From Pseudorhodoplanes sinuspersici (lineage in GTDB: Bacteria; Pseudomonadota; Alphaproteobacteria; Rhizobiales; Xanthobacteraceae): a stretch of 64,000 nt of DNA. The notes under the pieces are model-generated. The model searched no databases. It had not been told where the DNA came from and was given only the letters and a program-made list of their open reading frames with translations. Positions 14,608 through 21,967 of this stretch are shown here, piece after piece (position 1 is the first letter of the stretch; every line of letters begins with the position of its first letter). Location: assembly GCF_002119765.1 (NCBI RefSeq), contig NZ_CP021112.1, positions 3,900,501-3,964,500 of the forward strand. Direction: 5' to 3'. A program made the translations under genes and the position numbers.

Positions 14608-14639
14608 CGCGCGCAGGGCTCCGCCCCGCGCGTTTTTTA
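14608..14639 (+). terminator. Terminator-like hairpin before the capsid gene
   Basis: A GC-rich inverted repeat (CGCGCG..GGG and CCCCGCGCG) is followed by TTTTTT. It lies about 30 bp upstream of the capsid start, so transcription from upstream may be attenuated here. Confidence 0.6.
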
Positions 14640-14667
14640 TGGCCTATTCACAAGGAGAAACCTCAAT

Positions 14668-15921
14668 ATGACCCTCGATATTCACGATCATCTCGAAACC
14701 AAGGCCGGCTTTTCGCCGGACGCTGCGGTGACGCATGGCGACATGATGCGCACTTTCGAGGCTTTCAAGTCCGCCAATGACGAGCGGCTCGATGCGATCG
14801 AACGGCGCTCGGCCGATGTGCTGCAGGAGGAGAAGGTGGCGCGGATCGATGCCGTGCTCGACAGCCAGGCGCGGCGCCTCGACGCGCTGACATTGAAAGC
14901 CGCGCGCCCGCAACTCGGCTTCGACCGCGCGATCAGCGCCGCATCGGAGCGCGAACACAAGAGCGCCTTTGAAGCCTATATCCGCGCCGGCGAAAGCGTA
15001 GGCTTGCGCACGCTCGAAGTGAAGGCGATGTCGATCGACGCGCCGGCCGATGGCGGCTATCTCGTTCCTGAAGAGCTTGAACGGGAGATCGGCAGGCGGC
15101 TCACCGCAATCTCGCCGATCCGCTCGATTGCCGCGGTGCGCGAGATTTCCGGCAACACTTACAAGAAGCCGTTCATGACAGCGGGGCCCGCCACCGGCTG
15201 GGTGGGTGAAACGGCGGCGCGGCCGCAGACCAATTCGCCGGTGCTCGATGAGCTCTCGTTTCCCGCCGCCGAACTTTACGCGATGCCGGCGGCCACCGGC
15301 GCGCTGCTCGAAGATGCTGCGGTCAATATTGACGAGTGGATCGCCAGCGAAGTGGAGCAGGTTTTCGCGGTGCAGGAGGGCGCCGCCTTCGTCAATGGTG
15401 ACGGCGCCAACAAGCCGAAGGGCTTCCTGCAATATGACAAGGTGGCCGAAGGCTCATGGGCCTGGACCAAGGTCGGCTTCATCGAGACCGGCGTCGCTGG
15501 CGGCTTTCCGGACGAGGGCTCGGCGGATCCGCTGATCGATCTCGTCTATGCGCTGAAGGCGGGCTATCGCCAGAACGCGGCCTTCGTGATGAATCGCAAG
15601 ACGCAGAGCGCGATCCGCAAGCTGAAGGATGTGGACGGCAATTATCTCTGGCAGCCGCCGGCGCAAGTCGGCGGGCGCGCGGGACTGCTCACATTCCCGG
15701 TGGTGGAAGCCGAAGACATGCCGGACATCGCGGCCGACAGCTATGCGATCGCGTTCGGCGATTTCAACCGCGGCTATCTCGTGGTCGATCGCCAGGGCGT
15801 GCGCGTCTTGCGCGATCCGTATTCGGCCAAGCCCTATGTCTTGTTCTATACGACCAAGCGTGTCGGCGGCGGCGTGCAGGACTTCGATGCGATCAAGCTG
15901 CTGAAGTTCTCGGGGGTGTGA
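14668..15921 (+). CDS. Major capsid protein, HK97 fold
   Basis: This 417-residue protein has an N-terminal helical scaffold (delta) domain of about 110 residues, then the typical mature start with a DAPADGGYLVPEELE block. Other hallmarks follow: ISPIRSIAAVREISGNTYKKP, a GWVGETAARPQT segment, and LLEDAAVNIDEWIASEVEQVFAVQEGAAFVNGDG. Late motifs include FGDFNRGYLVVDRQGVRVLRD and YTTKRVGGGVQDFDAIKLLKF. It corresponds to GTA gp5 and should be cleaved by the prohead protease encoded upstream. AAGGAG stands at good distance before the ATG. It is intact. Confidence 0.94.
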   Translation: MTLDIHDHLETKAGFSPDAAVTHGDMMRTFEAFKSANDERLDAIERRSADVLQEEKVARIDAVLDSQARRLDALTLKAARPQLGFDRAISAASEREHKSAFEAYIRAGESVGLRTLEVKAMSIDAPADGGYLVPEELEREIGRRLTAISPIRSIAAVREISGNTYKKPFMTAGPATGWVGETAARPQTNSPVLDELSFPAAELYAMPAATGALLEDAAVNIDEWIASEVEQVFAVQEGAAFVNGDGANKPKGFLQYDKVAEGSWAWTKVGFIETGVAGGFPDEGSADPLIDLVYALKAGYRQNAAFVMNRKTQSAIRKLKDVDGNYLWQPPAQVGGRAGLLTFPVVEAEDMPDIAADSYAIAFGDFNRGYLVVDRQGVRVLRDPYSAKPYVLFYTTKRVGGGVQDFDAIKLLKFSGV

Positions 15922-15941
15922 TGCGCTGAGCGCACAGCAGA

Positions 15942-16014
15942 CTCCGTTCATTCCCGCGAAAGCGGGAATCCAGTTCTTGACTCTGGGTCCCCGCTTTCGC
16001 GGGGACGAACGGAG
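15942..16014. repeat. Dispersed hairpin repeat, CATTCCCGCGAA type, copy 2
   Basis: CTCCGTTCATTCCCGCGAAA at the left and GCGGGGACGAACGGAG at the right form inverted ends around two inner hairpins. It is the same family as the elements at 6176 and 21332. Confidence 0.88.
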
Positions 16015-16075
16015 ATGGATGGCTTTAGTGGCGAAGAGAATTCTTCGCATTGCGTCTTTACCAATGGTCTAACAC

Positions 16076-16101
16076 AAGGCCGCCGTCACGGCGGCCTTTT
16101 C
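16076..16101 (+). terminator. Terminator after the capsid gene
   Basis: AAGGCCGCC-GTCA-CGGCGGCCTTTTC is a strong stem with a T-run. It lies 15 bp before the toxin 3 start, separating capsid transcription from the cassette. Confidence 0.8.
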
Positions 16102-16115
16102 ATTTTCAGACATCA

Positions 16116-16841
16116 ATGAACCAATCTCATTCCGCCTGGCTGGCGCGCGAGCAGCGCCGCTGGCTGCGCAACGATGCGCATCGCTGGCTTCGGCCCGACC
16201 ACACGCGCTTCGAGAAGCCGCAGCAGATCGAGCGCAAATACAATCCCGATCAGCCGCGCGTGCCTGCGGGGAATTCCGATGGCGGGCAGTGGACGAGTGG
16301 GGCGGGCACCGGGCTCACGCTGCCGTTCGATCTTCCAATTGATGCTCAGTTTCTACTTGAAGACTTCCTGGATCCCGACTGGTCTTTTGACTACGCCGAA
16401 GAGCTGCAGCTCGCTCAGCTCGAAGGCATTCTGGATGCTGATGGAAATCCGTACTATCGTTCTGGCGGCCATCACGAGATGCCACGAGGTGTCTACGGAC
16501 AATGGAATTTGAGCGACGAAACACGTCGAGTCTTCGAGCGCTCAACGACCGGAACAATTCCCCGTATGCTTTTGCGCACCACGCCGGATGGTGTACCGCG
16601 AGGGCATTTCTGGAGCGGCAGAGATGGTCCCCATGGTCAATATAACGCGGCGATTAAAGAACTTGGAGATGCGTTTCTAAAGCGAAATCAGATTCGGCCG
16701 GATCAAATGACACCAGATCATGCACGGGCTATGCTGAGAGAGATAAGAGAATCCTCCGATCCTCGAATTCGTCAGTTTAACGATACTATGAGACTTTTAA
16801 GGCGCTTGTTTCCTCTGCGTGGTGGGCGCGGAACAGAATAG
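16116..16841 (+). CDS. Putative GHH-type nuclease toxin 3 in GTA cluster
   Basis: This 241-residue protein opens with AWLAREQRRWLRNDAHRWLR, closely matching the start of toxin 1, and continues to YNPDQPRVPAGNSDGGQWTS (residues about 46-65), matching toxin 2. After a Gly-rich and acidic linker the C-terminal domain opens with GGHHEMPRGVY (about 128). It later has HGQYNAAIKEL and ends DPRIRQFNDTMRLLRRLF, which parallels DPRIRDFNRRMRFRELF in toxin 1. The two GHH proteins are therefore homologous along their length but strongly diverged in the middle. An immunity-like gene follows after 8 bp. Confidence 0.65.
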   Translation: MNQSHSAWLAREQRRWLRNDAHRWLRPDHTRFEKPQQIERKYNPDQPRVPAGNSDGGQWTSGAGTGLTLPFDLPIDAQFLLEDFLDPDWSFDYAEELQLAQLEGILDADGNPYYRSGGHHEMPRGVYGQWNLSDETRRVFERSTTGTIPRMLLRTTPDGVPRGHFWSGRDGPHGQYNAAIKELGDAFLKRNQIRPDQMTPDHARAMLREIRESSDPRIRQFNDTMRLLRRLFPLRGGRGTE

Positions 16842-16849
16842 AGTGTACC

Positions 16850-17248
16850 ATGAATGATGGCATTGATCCCGTTCAGGACCGGGAATGGCAGATCCTGCAC
16901 GACCGGATCACGGAAACATTGGACCAGTTCGGCCGCAAGGATGCGTTCGGAAAGGGGGATTATTGGCTGGTGGATGATAATTGGGGATGGCGACGTCATC
17001 AGCTCGAAATCCAGAACCTGAATTTGATCAAGCCGCATGTCATCACGGCGTTGCAGAGAAATCTGTCAGGCTATCCGGAATGGTGCATTGCCGCCGGCGT
17101 CTATCCCGGATTGCAGGATTGGCCCGAGGCTGGGATGGGCCTGATCATTTATGACGATGAGGTTATCGATGAATTGCAGCGGCGCTATTTGCCGCCCGAG
17201 TTTCGCGACCTTCGCTACGAAGGCAGTCGCCGGGTTTTTGATCCCTGA
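16850..17248 (+). CDS. Putative immunity protein 3
   Basis: This 132-residue protein is homologous to the one at 10971-11420, sharing LDQFG, a WLVDDNWG segment, IKPHVI, GYPEWCI and RRYLPPEFRDLRYEGSR. Both copies follow GHH-type putative toxin genes. The protein is soluble and acidic with many Trp residues. The start at 16850 follows the toxin stop by 8 bases. No family name is known to me. The paired divergence with the toxin is what specificity-determining immunity would produce. Confidence 0.6.
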   Translation: MNDGIDPVQDREWQILHDRITETLDQFGRKDAFGKGDYWLVDDNWGWRRHQLEIQNLNLIKPHVITALQRNLSGYPEWCIAAGVYPGLQDWPEAGMGLIIYDDEVIDELQRRYLPPEFRDLRYEGSRRVFDP

Positions 17249-17269
17249 ATAGTAAGTGCCGCTGATCGT

Positions 17270-18025
17270 CTAATTAAGCGGACTGCCCAGCTTCCGCGCC
17301 GTCTCCGCGATCCAGGGATAATATAATGACAGCGGTGTCACGCCGGTGAGGCCGCCGCAGCCGGCCTGGTTGCCGGCGGCGGTGGACCAGCTCACGACGC
17401 CGATCACCTTTTGCTGGCCGTTGATATCGCGGAGGACTGGCCCGCCGGAATCCCCCGTGCAGGCGCCAAGGCCAGCGCGTTCGTTGCGTGTCGCCGGGTC
17501 CATCAAACGGATCTGCAATGTGCCGGGCTGGCCGGTGACCAGAAGCTGCGCGTTGCGCAGCGTGCCGCCGCTCTTGCCATTGCCGATTTGCGTGAGGCCA
17601 TAACCGAGCACGGTGAAGCGGTCGTTCGGTGTGAACGAGAGCCGTTCGCCGTGAAGAGTGGCCGGCATGCCGGACACGACAGGCGACGCGAACTTGATCA
17701 GCGCGACATCGGCCGTCGCACGGTGATTGTCGAATGTCTTCTGGCTGAATTGCGGGTGCCGCGCGATGCTTTGCGTGTCGCGCAGGCGCGGCTGACGCTG
17801 CGCATCGAACGCGACCAGCTTGTAATCGGCGCCGGGCGGCACGCAATGCGCGGCCGTGAGCACAAGGTCGCGGGCGATGGCGATGCCGGTGCAGGAATTG
17901 CCGCGCGAGCCGACGATCATCACTGCCGCATGCGGGCCGGCAACAGGCTGCGCTCCGCCGACGAGCGCTGCGGCGGGTGTGATGCATGAGACGAGCAGGG
18001 CGGGGATGAGAAGGCGGGTGAGCAT
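17270..18025 (-). CDS. Secreted trypsin-like serine protease (S1)
   Basis: The 251-residue product has a signal peptide (LTRLLIPALLVSCITPAAA) and a chymotrypsin-fold protease with an intact catalytic triad: H60 in LTAAHC, D106 in TADVALIKF and S193 in GDSGGP. Cysteines near 45/61 and around the active Ser fit family disulfides. It should act in the periplasm or outside the cell. It is transcribed against the GTA genes and is probably cargo. It ends 21 bp from immunity gene 3. Confidence 0.9.
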   Translation of the reverse strand: MLTRLLIPALLVSCITPAAALVGGAQPVAGPHAAVMIVGSRGNSCTGIAIARDLVLTAAHCVPPGADYKLVAFDAQRQPRLRDTQSIARHPQFSQKTFDNHRATADVALIKFASPVVSGMPATLHGERLSFTPNDRFTVLGYGLTQIGNGKSGGTLRNAQLLVTGQPGTLQIRLMDPATRNERAGLGACTGDSGGPVLRDINGQQKVIGVVSWSTAAGNQAGCGGLTGVTPLSLYYPWIAETARKLGSPLN

Positions 18026-18068
18026 GGCCGTGGTTTGAAGCCTGATTGGGTGGACGCTGTCAATGCAC

Positions 18069-18104
18069 GGCGGGGCTGGTCATCACAAATGTGACCATCC
18101 CGCC
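18069..18104. other. Hairpin between divergent genes
   Basis: GGCGGG.C.TGGTCA and TGACCA.T.CCCGCC form an inverted repeat around a nine-base loop. It sits in the 150-bp divergent promoter region of the protease and the AEC permease genes and has no T-tract. It could be an operator for either gene, or merely a structural repeat. Confidence 0.5.
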
Positions 18105-18175
18105 GGCGCGTGATAGGCTGCAGACGAACCTTCATTGTCCCAGCGCCGGGATTTTTTCGAGGCGACGGCGAATCG

Positions 18176-19144
18176 ATGCTGGCCAGTTCATTTTCCGTTC
18201 TGTTGCCTGTCCTGTTCGTGCTTGTGCTCGGATACTGGGCGGGACGGGCGAAAAAATTCGACAAGGATCAGGTCAAAGGCATCAACGAGCTGGTGCTGGA
18301 CTTCGCACTGCCGGCCGTCATGTTCGTCGGTATCGCCAAGACAACGACGAGCGAGGCCGTCCAGGAGCTTCCGTTTCTGTTCGCAATCTTTCTCGGCTTT
18401 CTGGGGTTTTATCTCGTCGTATTGTCGGTGAGTCTGTTTGTGTTGCGTCATTCGATCGGGGAAGCCGCGCTGCAGGCCAACGCGTTGAGCTTTCCGTCCG
18501 TGGCGTTCATGGGGATCCCGATCTTCAAAGGGCTGTTCGGCGATGCCGGCGTGCTTTCGGTCACGACGGCAACCGTCATCGCCAACCTGACCATCGCCCC
18601 GCTGACGGTTGTGTTGCTGGAAGTGCATTCGAAACGGTCGGCTGAGGCGCAACTCGCCAGTGCCGAAAGCGAGGCCGCGCGGCTGGCGCGGCAGGTGCGG
18701 GCCGCGCTCATGAACAGCCTGGCGCAACCGATGGTGTGGGCGCCCCTGAGCGCCATTGCTCTGCTGCTGTCGGGGCTTCGGGTGCCGGCGACGATCGACG
18801 ACATGCTGACGTTGATCGGATCGACGACCTCGGGCGTCTCGCTGTTTGCCGCCGGACTCATCATTGCCGCGTACAAGATCAGAGTGACGCCCGAAGTCGC
18901 CGGCAATGTGCTGGTGAAGATGATTGCACAGCCGCTGTTTATGGCAGCGCTTGTTCTAATCCTTGCCGTGGACAATCCGCTCGGGCGGGAGGCTATTCTG
19001 ATGTGCGCAATCCCGTCATCGGCGTTCTCGACGTTGCTCGCGCCGCGTTACGGCATCTACGAAAGCGAATCCGCATCGACCCTGGTTCTGGCAACGCTGG
19101 CCATGATCGTCGTCGTGCCGGCCGCGATTATCCTGACGGCTTAG
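18176..19144 (+). CDS. AEC-family permease (auxin efflux carrier type)
   Basis: This 322-residue protein has two bundles of about five membrane helices separated by a cytoplasmic loop of about 40 charged residues (HSKRSAEAQLASAESEAARL). Family features are LPVLFVLVLGYWAGR at the start, NELVLDFALPAVMF, and ALSFPSVAFMGIPIF. AEC proteins export or take up organic acids and related anions in bacteria. I chose the ATG at 18176 because it starts just before helix 1. It interrupts the GTA cluster between capsid and connector genes. The 258 bp that follow, up to 19402, show nothing convincing. Confidence 0.87.
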   Translation: MLASSFSVLLPVLFVLVLGYWAGRAKKFDKDQVKGINELVLDFALPAVMFVGIAKTTTSEAVQELPFLFAIFLGFLGFYLVVLSVSLFVLRHSIGEAALQANALSFPSVAFMGIPIFKGLFGDAGVLSVTTATVIANLTIAPLTVVLLEVHSKRSAEAQLASAESEAARLARQVRAALMNSLAQPMVWAPLSAIALLLSGLRVPATIDDMLTLIGSTTSGVSLFAAGLIIAAYKIRVTPEVAGNVLVKMIAQPLFMAALVLILAVDNPLGREAILMCAIPSSAFSTLLAPRYGIYESESASTLVLATLAMIVVVPAAIILTA

Positions 19145-19402
19145 CTGCTCCGGATTGCGAGGCCAGCATGCAAATGCACATCGCGCGGTGCGAAGCTGAC
19201 TTCTGCCGCCTTTGTCAACCCATGCACGCGTATCCCGGACGCATTGCAGCGTGAAGCGCTGCGATGCTGATCCGAGACCCATTTTGCGATCCTTATAAGT
19301 TCCGGCTCTGCACCGCGTCATTGCATAGCGCGTTGAAGACGCGCGCGTGACGCGCTTATGCCGCGGCGCGTCCGGGACACGAGATCTGAGAAAGTTCAAA
19401 CA

Positions 19403-19978
19403 ATGTCCGCCATTCTCTTGACGCCGCCGGCGATCGAGCCGGTGACGCTTGCCGATGCCAAGCATTTTCTCCGCATTGAGCACGACGACGATGACGACGT
19501 GATCGCGGCTCTGATGGCCGCGGCGCGGGTGCATGTCGAAGCCAGGACACGCCGCGCGCTGATCACACAAACCTGGCGGTTGACGCGCGATGTGTGGCCT
19601 TCGGCCGGGGTGTTGCCGATCCTGCCGGTGCCGCTGCGTGCGGTCACGGCGATTGGCGTCTATCGCGACGACGGCCTGCTGCAGATGCTGGATGTCGATG
19701 GCTTTCATATCGATCCCGTGTCGGCGCCGGCCATGCTGATGGTCGAGCGCGGCGCTGTGCCGGCGCCGGGGAGAGTGTCGGGCGGCATCGAGATCGATAT
19801 CGACGTGGGTTATGGCGACACGCCCGACGATGTGCCGGCGCCATTGCGCCAGGCGATCCGGCTGCTGGTCGCGCATTGGTATGAGAACCGGCGGCTTGTC
19901 GTGGCGAGCGGCGAGGTGGCGTCGATGCCGGTCTCGGTGTCGTCGCTGATCGCACCGTTCCGGGTGTTGTCGCTATGA
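19403..19978 (+). CDS. Head-tail connector protein (GTA gp6-like)
   Basis: This 191-residue adaptor attaches under the portal. It opens with the family pattern EPVTLADAKHFLRIEHDDDDDVIAAL followed by AAARVHVEARTRRALITQTW and ends with LRQAIRLLVAHWYENRR, as gp6-type connectors do. The ATG at 19403 puts the conserved DAK.FLRI segment near residue 20 as usual. It overlaps the next gene by ATGA, and from here the tail genes are tightly packed. Confidence 0.9.
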   Translation: MSAILLTPPAIEPVTLADAKHFLRIEHDDDDDVIAALMAAARVHVEARTRRALITQTWRLTRDVWPSAGVLPILPVPLRAVTAIGVYRDDGLLQMLDVDGFHIDPVSAPAMLMVERGAVPAPGRVSGGIEIDIDVGYGDTPDDVPAPLRQAIRLLVAHWYENRRLVVASGEVASMPVSVSSLIAPFRVLSL

Positions 19979-20298
19979 GCGATCCGGGCAAGCTCAATCG
20001 GCGACTGGTGCTCGAAGCGCCGCTGGAAACAGACGACGGCGCAGGTGGCGTCATGCGCAGCTTCGGCGCCATCGCCACTTTGTGGGCGTCGGTCACGCCG
20101 GTCTCCGCGCATGAGGAGATCGAGGCTGCACGCCTCGGCGCGCGCGTCACGCATCGCATCGGCCTTCGCTTTTCGAGCGATATCACGACGCGGCATCGCT
20201 TTCGCGATGGCAGCGCGGTCTATCGCATCGTGTCGCTGCGCGATCGCGATGGCCGCAAGCGGTTTCTCGACATTGCCGCCGAGGAGAGAGTTGATTGA
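19975..20298 (+). CDS. Phage head closure / head-tail adaptor (GTA gp7-like)
   Basis: The 107-residue protein shows the head-closure pattern: DPGKLNRRLVLEAPLETDDGAGG at the start, a LWASVTPVSAHE segment, and HRIGLRFSSDITTRHRFRDG with YRIVSLRDRDGRKRFLDIAAEE at the end. It joins the connector ring to the tail. It overlaps the upstream gene by four bases and is followed by a dispersed repeat. Confidence 0.88.
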   Translation: MSDPGKLNRRLVLEAPLETDDGAGGVMRSFGAIATLWASVTPVSAHEEIEAARLGARVTHRIGLRFSSDITTRHRFRDGSAVYRIVSLRDRDGRKRFLDIAAEERVD

Positions 20299-20300
20299 GT

Positions 20301-20455
20301 TTCACCCTCCCCTGGAGGGGGAGGGTCGGCGAAGCATCGAGCATGGCGAGATGCAAGCCGGGGTGGGGTGACTTGCTTAGTGTGTGGCGTTTCACCCCAC
20401 CCCGCCTGCTTCGCTTCGCTCGTCAGGCGACCCTCCCCCTCCAGGGGAGGGTGAA
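20301..20455. repeat. Dispersed repeat, CCCTCCCCTGGAGGGGGAGGG type, copy 2
   Basis: The ends TTCACCCTCCCCTGGAGGGG and its complement face each other around an inner GGGGTGGGGTGA / TCACCCCACCCC pair. It is a full-length copy of the family, also present at 23495-23642 and partly at 11968-12074. It lies exactly between two structural genes without damaging either. Confidence 0.88.
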
Positions 20456-20471
20456 GAATTCGGAGTCATTT

Positions 20472-20879
20472 ATGTCCACAGCCACCGCCGCATTGCGCGC
20501 GGCGATTCACGATGCTTTGACGACCGATACCGCGCTGGCTGCCATTCTCGGCGGCGCCAAAGTCTACGACGAGCCGCCGCGCCATGCCGATTTTCCTTAT
20601 GTGACGCTCGGCGAAGCGCGGGTCAGCGATTATTCCGCCGGCGACGAGACGCTGCAAGAGCATCAGCTCACCTTGCATGCCTGGTCGCGACAGGGCGGGC
20701 ACAAGGAGGCGCATATGATTACCGGCGCGCTGCTGCAGGCGCTCGACGATGCGCCGCTTTCGCCCGACGGGCATCAGCTTATCAATCTCCGCTTCTCGCT
20801 CGCCGACATCCGGCGCGAAGCGGATGGACGAACCTATCACGCGCTGGTGCGCTTTCGCGCGGTCACCGAGCCGGCATAG
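20472..20879 (+). CDS. DUF3168 tail completion protein (GTA gp8-like)
   Basis: This 135-residue protein matches DUF3168. It opens ALRAAIHDALTTDTALAAILGG, then has DEPPRHADFPYVTLGEA and SAGDETLQEHQLTLHAWSR, and ends with a RTYHALVRFRAVTEP strand. Members act in tail-terminator or completion roles. The ATG at 20472 follows the repeat; an in-frame upstream extension only translates the repeat and was rejected. Confidence 0.9.
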   Translation: MSTATAALRAAIHDALTTDTALAAILGGAKVYDEPPRHADFPYVTLGEARVSDYSAGDETLQEHQLTLHAWSRQGGHKEAHMITGALLQALDDAPLSPDGHQLINLRFSLADIRREADGRTYHALVRFRAVTEPA

Positions 20880-20893
20880 ATCAAGAGGACCAT

Positions 20894-21301
20894 ATGGCTG
20901 CACAAAAGGGCAAGGACCTGCTCATCAAGATGCATGACGGCACAGGCTTCGTCACGGTGGCGGGCCTGCGATCGCGGCGGATCGCTTTCAACGCCGAAAC
21001 GGTCGACATCACGCACGCTGAATCCGCCGGGCGCTGGCGCGAATTGCTCGACGGGGCGGGGATCAAGCGCGCTGGCATTTCCGGGCGCGGGCTGTTCAAG
21101 GATGCCGCGACCGATGCGCTGATGCGGCAAACGTTTTTCGATGGTGCGGTGAAGAATTGCCAGGTGGTGATCCCTGATTTCGGGACGGTCGAAGGCGCCT
21201 TCCAGATCACCAACCTGGAATTTGCCGGTGAGCATAACGGCGAAGTCACTTATGAATTGGCGCTGGAGAGCGCGGGTGCGCTGAGCTTTGCTTCTTCGTA
21301 A
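20894..21301 (+). CDS. Major tail tube protein, TP901-1 type (GTA gp9-like)
   Basis: This 135-residue protein polymerises into the tail tube. It has the family start MAAQKGKDLLIKMHDG, the segment TVAGLRSRRIAFNAETVDIT, and GRWRELLDGAGIKRAGISGRG, and ends FAGEHNGEVTYELALESAG. It begins 14 bases after the previous stop with an AGAGGA ribosome-binding site. It is intact and close to typical length. Confidence 0.92.
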   Translation: MAAQKGKDLLIKMHDGTGFVTVAGLRSRRIAFNAETVDITHAESAGRWRELLDGAGIKRAGISGRGLFKDAATDALMRQTFFDGAVKNCQVVIPDFGTVEGAFQITNLEFAGEHNGEVTYELALESAGALSFASS

Positions 21302-21331
21302 ACCCAAGCCATCACGGAAGTATCACCTCTC

Positions 21332-21401
21332 CCGCTCATTCCCGCGAAAGCGGGAATCCAGTCTTGTGACTCTGGGTCCCCGCCTTCGCGGGGACGAGCG
21401 G
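21332..21401. repeat. Dispersed hairpin repeat, CATTCCCGCGAA type, copy 3
   Basis: CCGCTCATTCCCGCGAAAGC at the left and GCGGGGACGAGCGG at the right enclose the same two inner hairpins as the elements at 6176 and 15942. It separates the tail-tube gene from gp10. Confidence 0.88.
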
Positions 21402-21422
21402 ATTACAAAGGCATACACTTTT

Positions 21423-21740
21423 ATGGCCCACAAATATCGCGGCGAAATCGATGCCGACATCGGCGAACGCAAGCGCACGTTGGTGCTGACGCTCGGGGCA
21501 TTGGCGGAACTGGAATCGGCTTTCGGCGCGGAAGACCTTCCGGCTCTGGCCGAGCGTTTTGCGCAAGGGCGGCTGCGCTCGCACGATCTCATTCGCATCA
21601 TCGGCGCGGGACTGCGCGGGGCAGGTGAGAGCGTGAACGACGACGACGTTGCGGGCATGAGCGTGCCGGGTGGCGCGCAAGGTTATGTCCGCATTGCCTC
21701 GGCCTTGATCGAGGCCACGTTCGGATCCGCCGACACATGA
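21423..21740 (+). CDS. GTA gp10-family protein
   Basis: The 105-residue protein reads AHKYRGEIDADIGERKRTLVLTLGALAELESAFG and then HDLIRIIGAGLRGAGE, which is the GTA gp10 pattern (gene transfer agent family, pfam11836-like). It probably serves as a tail-assembly chaperone together with the overlapping next gene. The ATG at 21423 follows the repeat. It overlaps the next gene by ATGA. Confidence 0.88.
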   Translation: MAHKYRGEIDADIGERKRTLVLTLGALAELESAFGAEDLPALAERFAQGRLRSHDLIRIIGAGLRGAGESVNDDDVAGMSVPGGAQGYVRIASALIEATFGSADT

Positions 21741-21967
21741 CAATCAAACCGTTTTCCTGCAAGCCATTTCCCTGGGCCGACGCGATTGGTTTTGGTCTCG
21801 GTGTGCTGCGGCTCTCGGCGAAAGATTTCTGGGCGATGACACCGCGTGAACTGGCGCATGCGATCAACGCGGTGACAAGTGCGGTTTCGCCGATGCAGCG
21901 CGATGAACTCGACAACCTGATGACGAGATATCCCGATGGCCGAAAACATCACGCCACAGATCGATGA
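21737..21967 (+). CDS. Tail assembly chaperone (rcc01693-like)
   Basis: This 76-residue protein has the pattern FPWADAIGFGLGVLRLSAKDFWAMTPRELAHAI, as seen in the small GTA chaperone between gp10 and the tape measure. It overlaps both neighbours, by 4 bp upstream and by 32 bp with the tape measure gene downstream. The tight overlap is the usual arrangement for tail chaperones. Confidence 0.85.
   Translation: MTIKPFSCKPFPWADAIGFGLGVLRLSAKDFWAMTPRELAHAINAVTSAVSPMQRDELDNLMTRYPDGRKHHATDR

Noticed and set aside
18069-18104. Terminator call for the hairpin between protease and permease
   Set aside because: It has no T-tract and lies in a divergent promoter region, so it is listed as a hairpin of unknown role.
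19145-19402. Possible small gene between AEC permease and connector
   Set aside because: No frame has both a plausible start signal and protein-like composition.
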